Assembly (NCBI RefSeq): GCF_003432065.1
Contig: NZ_QWDE01000004.1
Span: 239,392-303,391 of the forward strand
Direction of reading: 5' to 3'
From: Mucilaginibacter terrenus
Lineage (GTDB): Bacteria; Bacteroidota; Bacteroidia; Sphingobacteriales; Sphingobacteriaceae
Length of the DNA stretch: 64,000 nucleotides
Positions within the stretch are counted from its first letter, which is position 1, and each line of letters opens with the position of its first letter. This document shows, piece after piece, positions 62,782 through 64,000 of the stretch. The notes under the pieces were generated by a model. The model searched no databases, had not been told where the DNA came from, and worked only from the letters and a program-made list of their open reading frames with translations. A program made the translations under genes and the position numbers.

Positions 62782-63498
62782 TTACCAAAAAGGAGATATA
62801 TATGGCGCAAAATTGGATAGCCCTGATATGCAATAAGAATTTATTGAGCCATTAACTAAGTGTTTTAAATCAGGATCTTTAAAATACTCAGCTACCTTAT
62901 CACTATCCTGCCCAAAGAAAGTGTAGTAATGATACCTTCCAGCTCTCCCAAAATATGTCTCGATACAAAAGTAGGCATCTCGCATCGTTTTATTGACTTC
63001 GGCTTTCTCAACATAGTCAATTAAGTGCTTTTCTAATTTCATACTTCCTAAGGCGGCACTATCCTTTTCTAACAAATAAGGAAATATAAATTCGACAGGA
63101 TAGTCTTTATCAAACTTAGTACTAATTGTTACGGAATCAGTTGAGACACCATCCTGAGATGTTAACAATAGATGTGCGTTCCCAAATTCATATAAATATG
63201 TATTGGTGTCCATAGGATTCTCACTGACTTCGGTAAAAATCTTTCCATAGGTGGTAAAGTCAGGAACACCTAACAGCCTCTTCATTTTTTCAATTGAAGT
63301 ACCTGGTAAAAGATGTTCAACAATCTTACTTTCAACAGGCCTTTTATGTATATCATGACTAATTATTAGCTTTTGCCTAGCGGCTTCTTGTTCTTTTAAC
63401 TCTTGATCTTTCGCGTCTTTAAATTCCCATGCCTTTTGAAAAACAAGTATTATCAATCCGCCGATAGCTCCACTTAACACAGACAATATAAAATCCAT
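62782..63498 (-). CDS. hypothetical membrane-anchored protein
   Basis: The 238-residue protein has an N-terminal transmembrane helix (FILSVLSGAIGGLIILVF), a charged coiled-coil linker of about 25 residues (KDAKDQELKEQEAARQKL) and a soluble domain with LLPGTSIEKMKRLLGVPDFTTYG. I do not name the family with confidence. It lies nine bases upstream of a Cys-rich small peptide gene in the same direction. The 195-base gap to the TIR gene shows no gene. Confidence 0.65.
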   Translation of the reverse strand: MDFILSVLSGAIGGLIILVFQKAWEFKDAKDQELKEQEAARQKLIISHDIHKRPVESKIVEHLLPGTSIEKMKRLLGVPDFTTYGKIFTEVSENPMDTNTYLYEFGNAHLLLTSQDGVSTDSVTISTKFDKDYPVEFIFPYLLEKDSAALGSMKLEKHLIDYVEKAEVNKTMRDAYFCIETYFGRAGRYHYYTFFGQDSDKVAEYFKDPDLKHLVNGSINSYCISGLSNFAPYISPFW

Positions 63499-63506
63499 TC
63501 AGATTA

Positions 63507-63701
63507 CTATTTACAAATTCCACAAGTCTTACCTTCTTTAGCACAACGCTTACAGTACTTGCAGTTTTTACAAGCCTTACATGGACTAGCTCCAACGCAG
63601 GTTGCTACATTAACTTTGCGAGTCGGTGTTGATGTTTTAGGTGAATGAGCGCTGACAAGAGTGCCTGCAGCTAGAAAGATGAGAATAATTGACTTCTTCA
63701 T
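63507..63701 (-). CDS. small secreted Cys-rich peptide
   Basis: From the ATG at 63701 the product has 64 residues: a signal peptide (MKKSIILIFLAAGTLVSA), a Thr/Ser/Pro-rich stretch and a compact end with eight cysteines in CKACKNCKYCKRCAKEGKTC spacing. That end looks metal-binding or disulfide-knotted. Its stop lies nine bases before the next gene. No named family is recognised. Confidence 0.6.
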   Translation of the reverse strand: MKKSIILIFLAAGTLVSAHSPKTSTPTRKVNVATCVGASPCKACKNCKYCKRCAKEGKTCGICK

Positions 63702-63754
63702 TGTGATAAGTTGGTTTATAAAGATAAACAGCAACTTTCATATATTAAATACTC

Positions 63755-63812
63755 AACTCAAGAATATATAAAAAATACTACTTTATAGGGGCAAGTTAAT
63801 TTCTGAATTGAA
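63755..63812 (+). repeat. distant copy of the tandem-repeat core
   Basis: AACTCAAGAATATATAAAAA followed by CTTTATAGGGGCAAGTTAAT and CTGAATTGAA matches the core of the 81-bp units at 53973-54190 (same length, same orientation, same inverted arms). The two sites frame 9.7 kb of accessory genes. Confidence 0.75.
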
Positions 63813-63900
63813 TTTGGACAGTCAATAAGTTGGGGTATATACCCTGCTGTAATATATGTCCATGAACTAAGAATGGAGATTCTGATGAACGAGACCACCT

Positions 63901-64000
63901 GATTCCGGGGCAAGCTGACCACCAATTCCGGGGCAAACTGACCAGGGGATTCCGGGACAAACTGACCACCCTCAACGTGTAGCAAATGCTGTAGAAGCAA
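63901..64000. mobile_element. end of an IS21-type element (continues outside)
   Basis: ATTCCGGGGCAAGCTGACCA, ATTCCGGGGCAAACTGACCA and ATTCCGGGACAAACTGACCA recur at about 63902, 63925 and 63950, with spacings of 23 and 25 bases. Such tandem copies next to the tip are typical of the ends of IS21 elements, where the transposase IstA binds. The gene part lies beyond the window. A frame on the minus strand across this part (63758-64000) has no support. Confidence 0.7.

Noticed and set aside
63758..64000. 80-codon frame on the minus strand at the edge
   Set aside because: It runs through IS21 terminal repeats and reads as repeats of QFVPES-like residues with no family match.

Overview
The window looks like a chromosome segment of a Bacteroidota bacterium, most likely Sphingobacteriaceae close to Mucilaginibacter or Pedobacter. 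The evidence is the gene families (YfhO, DUF3570, FtsX-type permeases of about 790 residues, AraC, Crp/Fnr, Tat-exported ferritin-like pairs), weak Shine-Dalgarno signals, and TAnnTTTG-type -7 promoter boxes before serS, tRNA-Val, yfhO and the tryptophan dioxygenase gene. The genus is an inference.

Positions 1 to about 24.7 kb are mostly housekeeping: a YfhO membrane protein, serS, rsmI, a DinB-like gene, lnt, an RND efflux operon (adaptor, pump, TolC-type channel) followed by a response regulator and a BadF-type kinase, an M61 peptidase, a small stress-type membrane protein, a PAS protein, ilvE behind a cluster of phased operator-like repeats, tryptophan 2,3-dioxygenase and an ABC permease.

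Positions 24.8 to 30.1 kb hold a four-gene export-type redox operon (thioredoxin, ApbE, DUF4266 lipoprotein, DUF3570 protein). It is framed by two identical 38-bp copies of the 3' end of the adjacent AraC gene, which suggests insertion as a unit. That AraC gene is divergent from a Tet(X)-like flavin monooxygenase gene.

Positions 30 to 51 kb carry regulators, an ECF-like sigma factor with an overlapping small gene, and a fluoride riboswitch followed by a CLC-F type fluoride antiporter. They also carry a universal stress protein, a phosphoserine phosphatase fused to a SerA relic that has lost its NAD domain but kept its ACT domain, Ku, a YciE/F-like protein, two ferritin-like proteins, bestrophin, a PfpI-like protein and a Crp/Fnr regulator. 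A non-coding element of about 200 bp occurs twice, at 2.8-3.0 kb (minus) and 48.1-48.3 kb (plus), each time just 3' of a gene.

Positions 51 to 64 kb are an AT-rich accessory region. It has two GIY-YIG endonuclease relics, a decayed tRNA next to an intact tRNA-Val(TAC), an 81-bp tandem repeat whose core recurs in the same orientation 9.7 kb away, and three copies of a 61-65 bp inverted-arm element separating genes like cassettes. The genes include a tail-spike-like beta-helix protein, a HEPN-LprI fusion with a lipoprotein partner, an IS110 transposase, an ArdC anti-restriction protein, a TIR protein with a Cys/His-rich N-terminus, and a Cys-rich secreted peptide. One end of an IS21-type element lies at the right edge. 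The best candidates for undescribed biology are the HEPN-LprI/lipoprotein pair, the cassette-like repeats around it, the direct-repeat-bounded redox operon and the SerB-relic SerA-ACT fusion.
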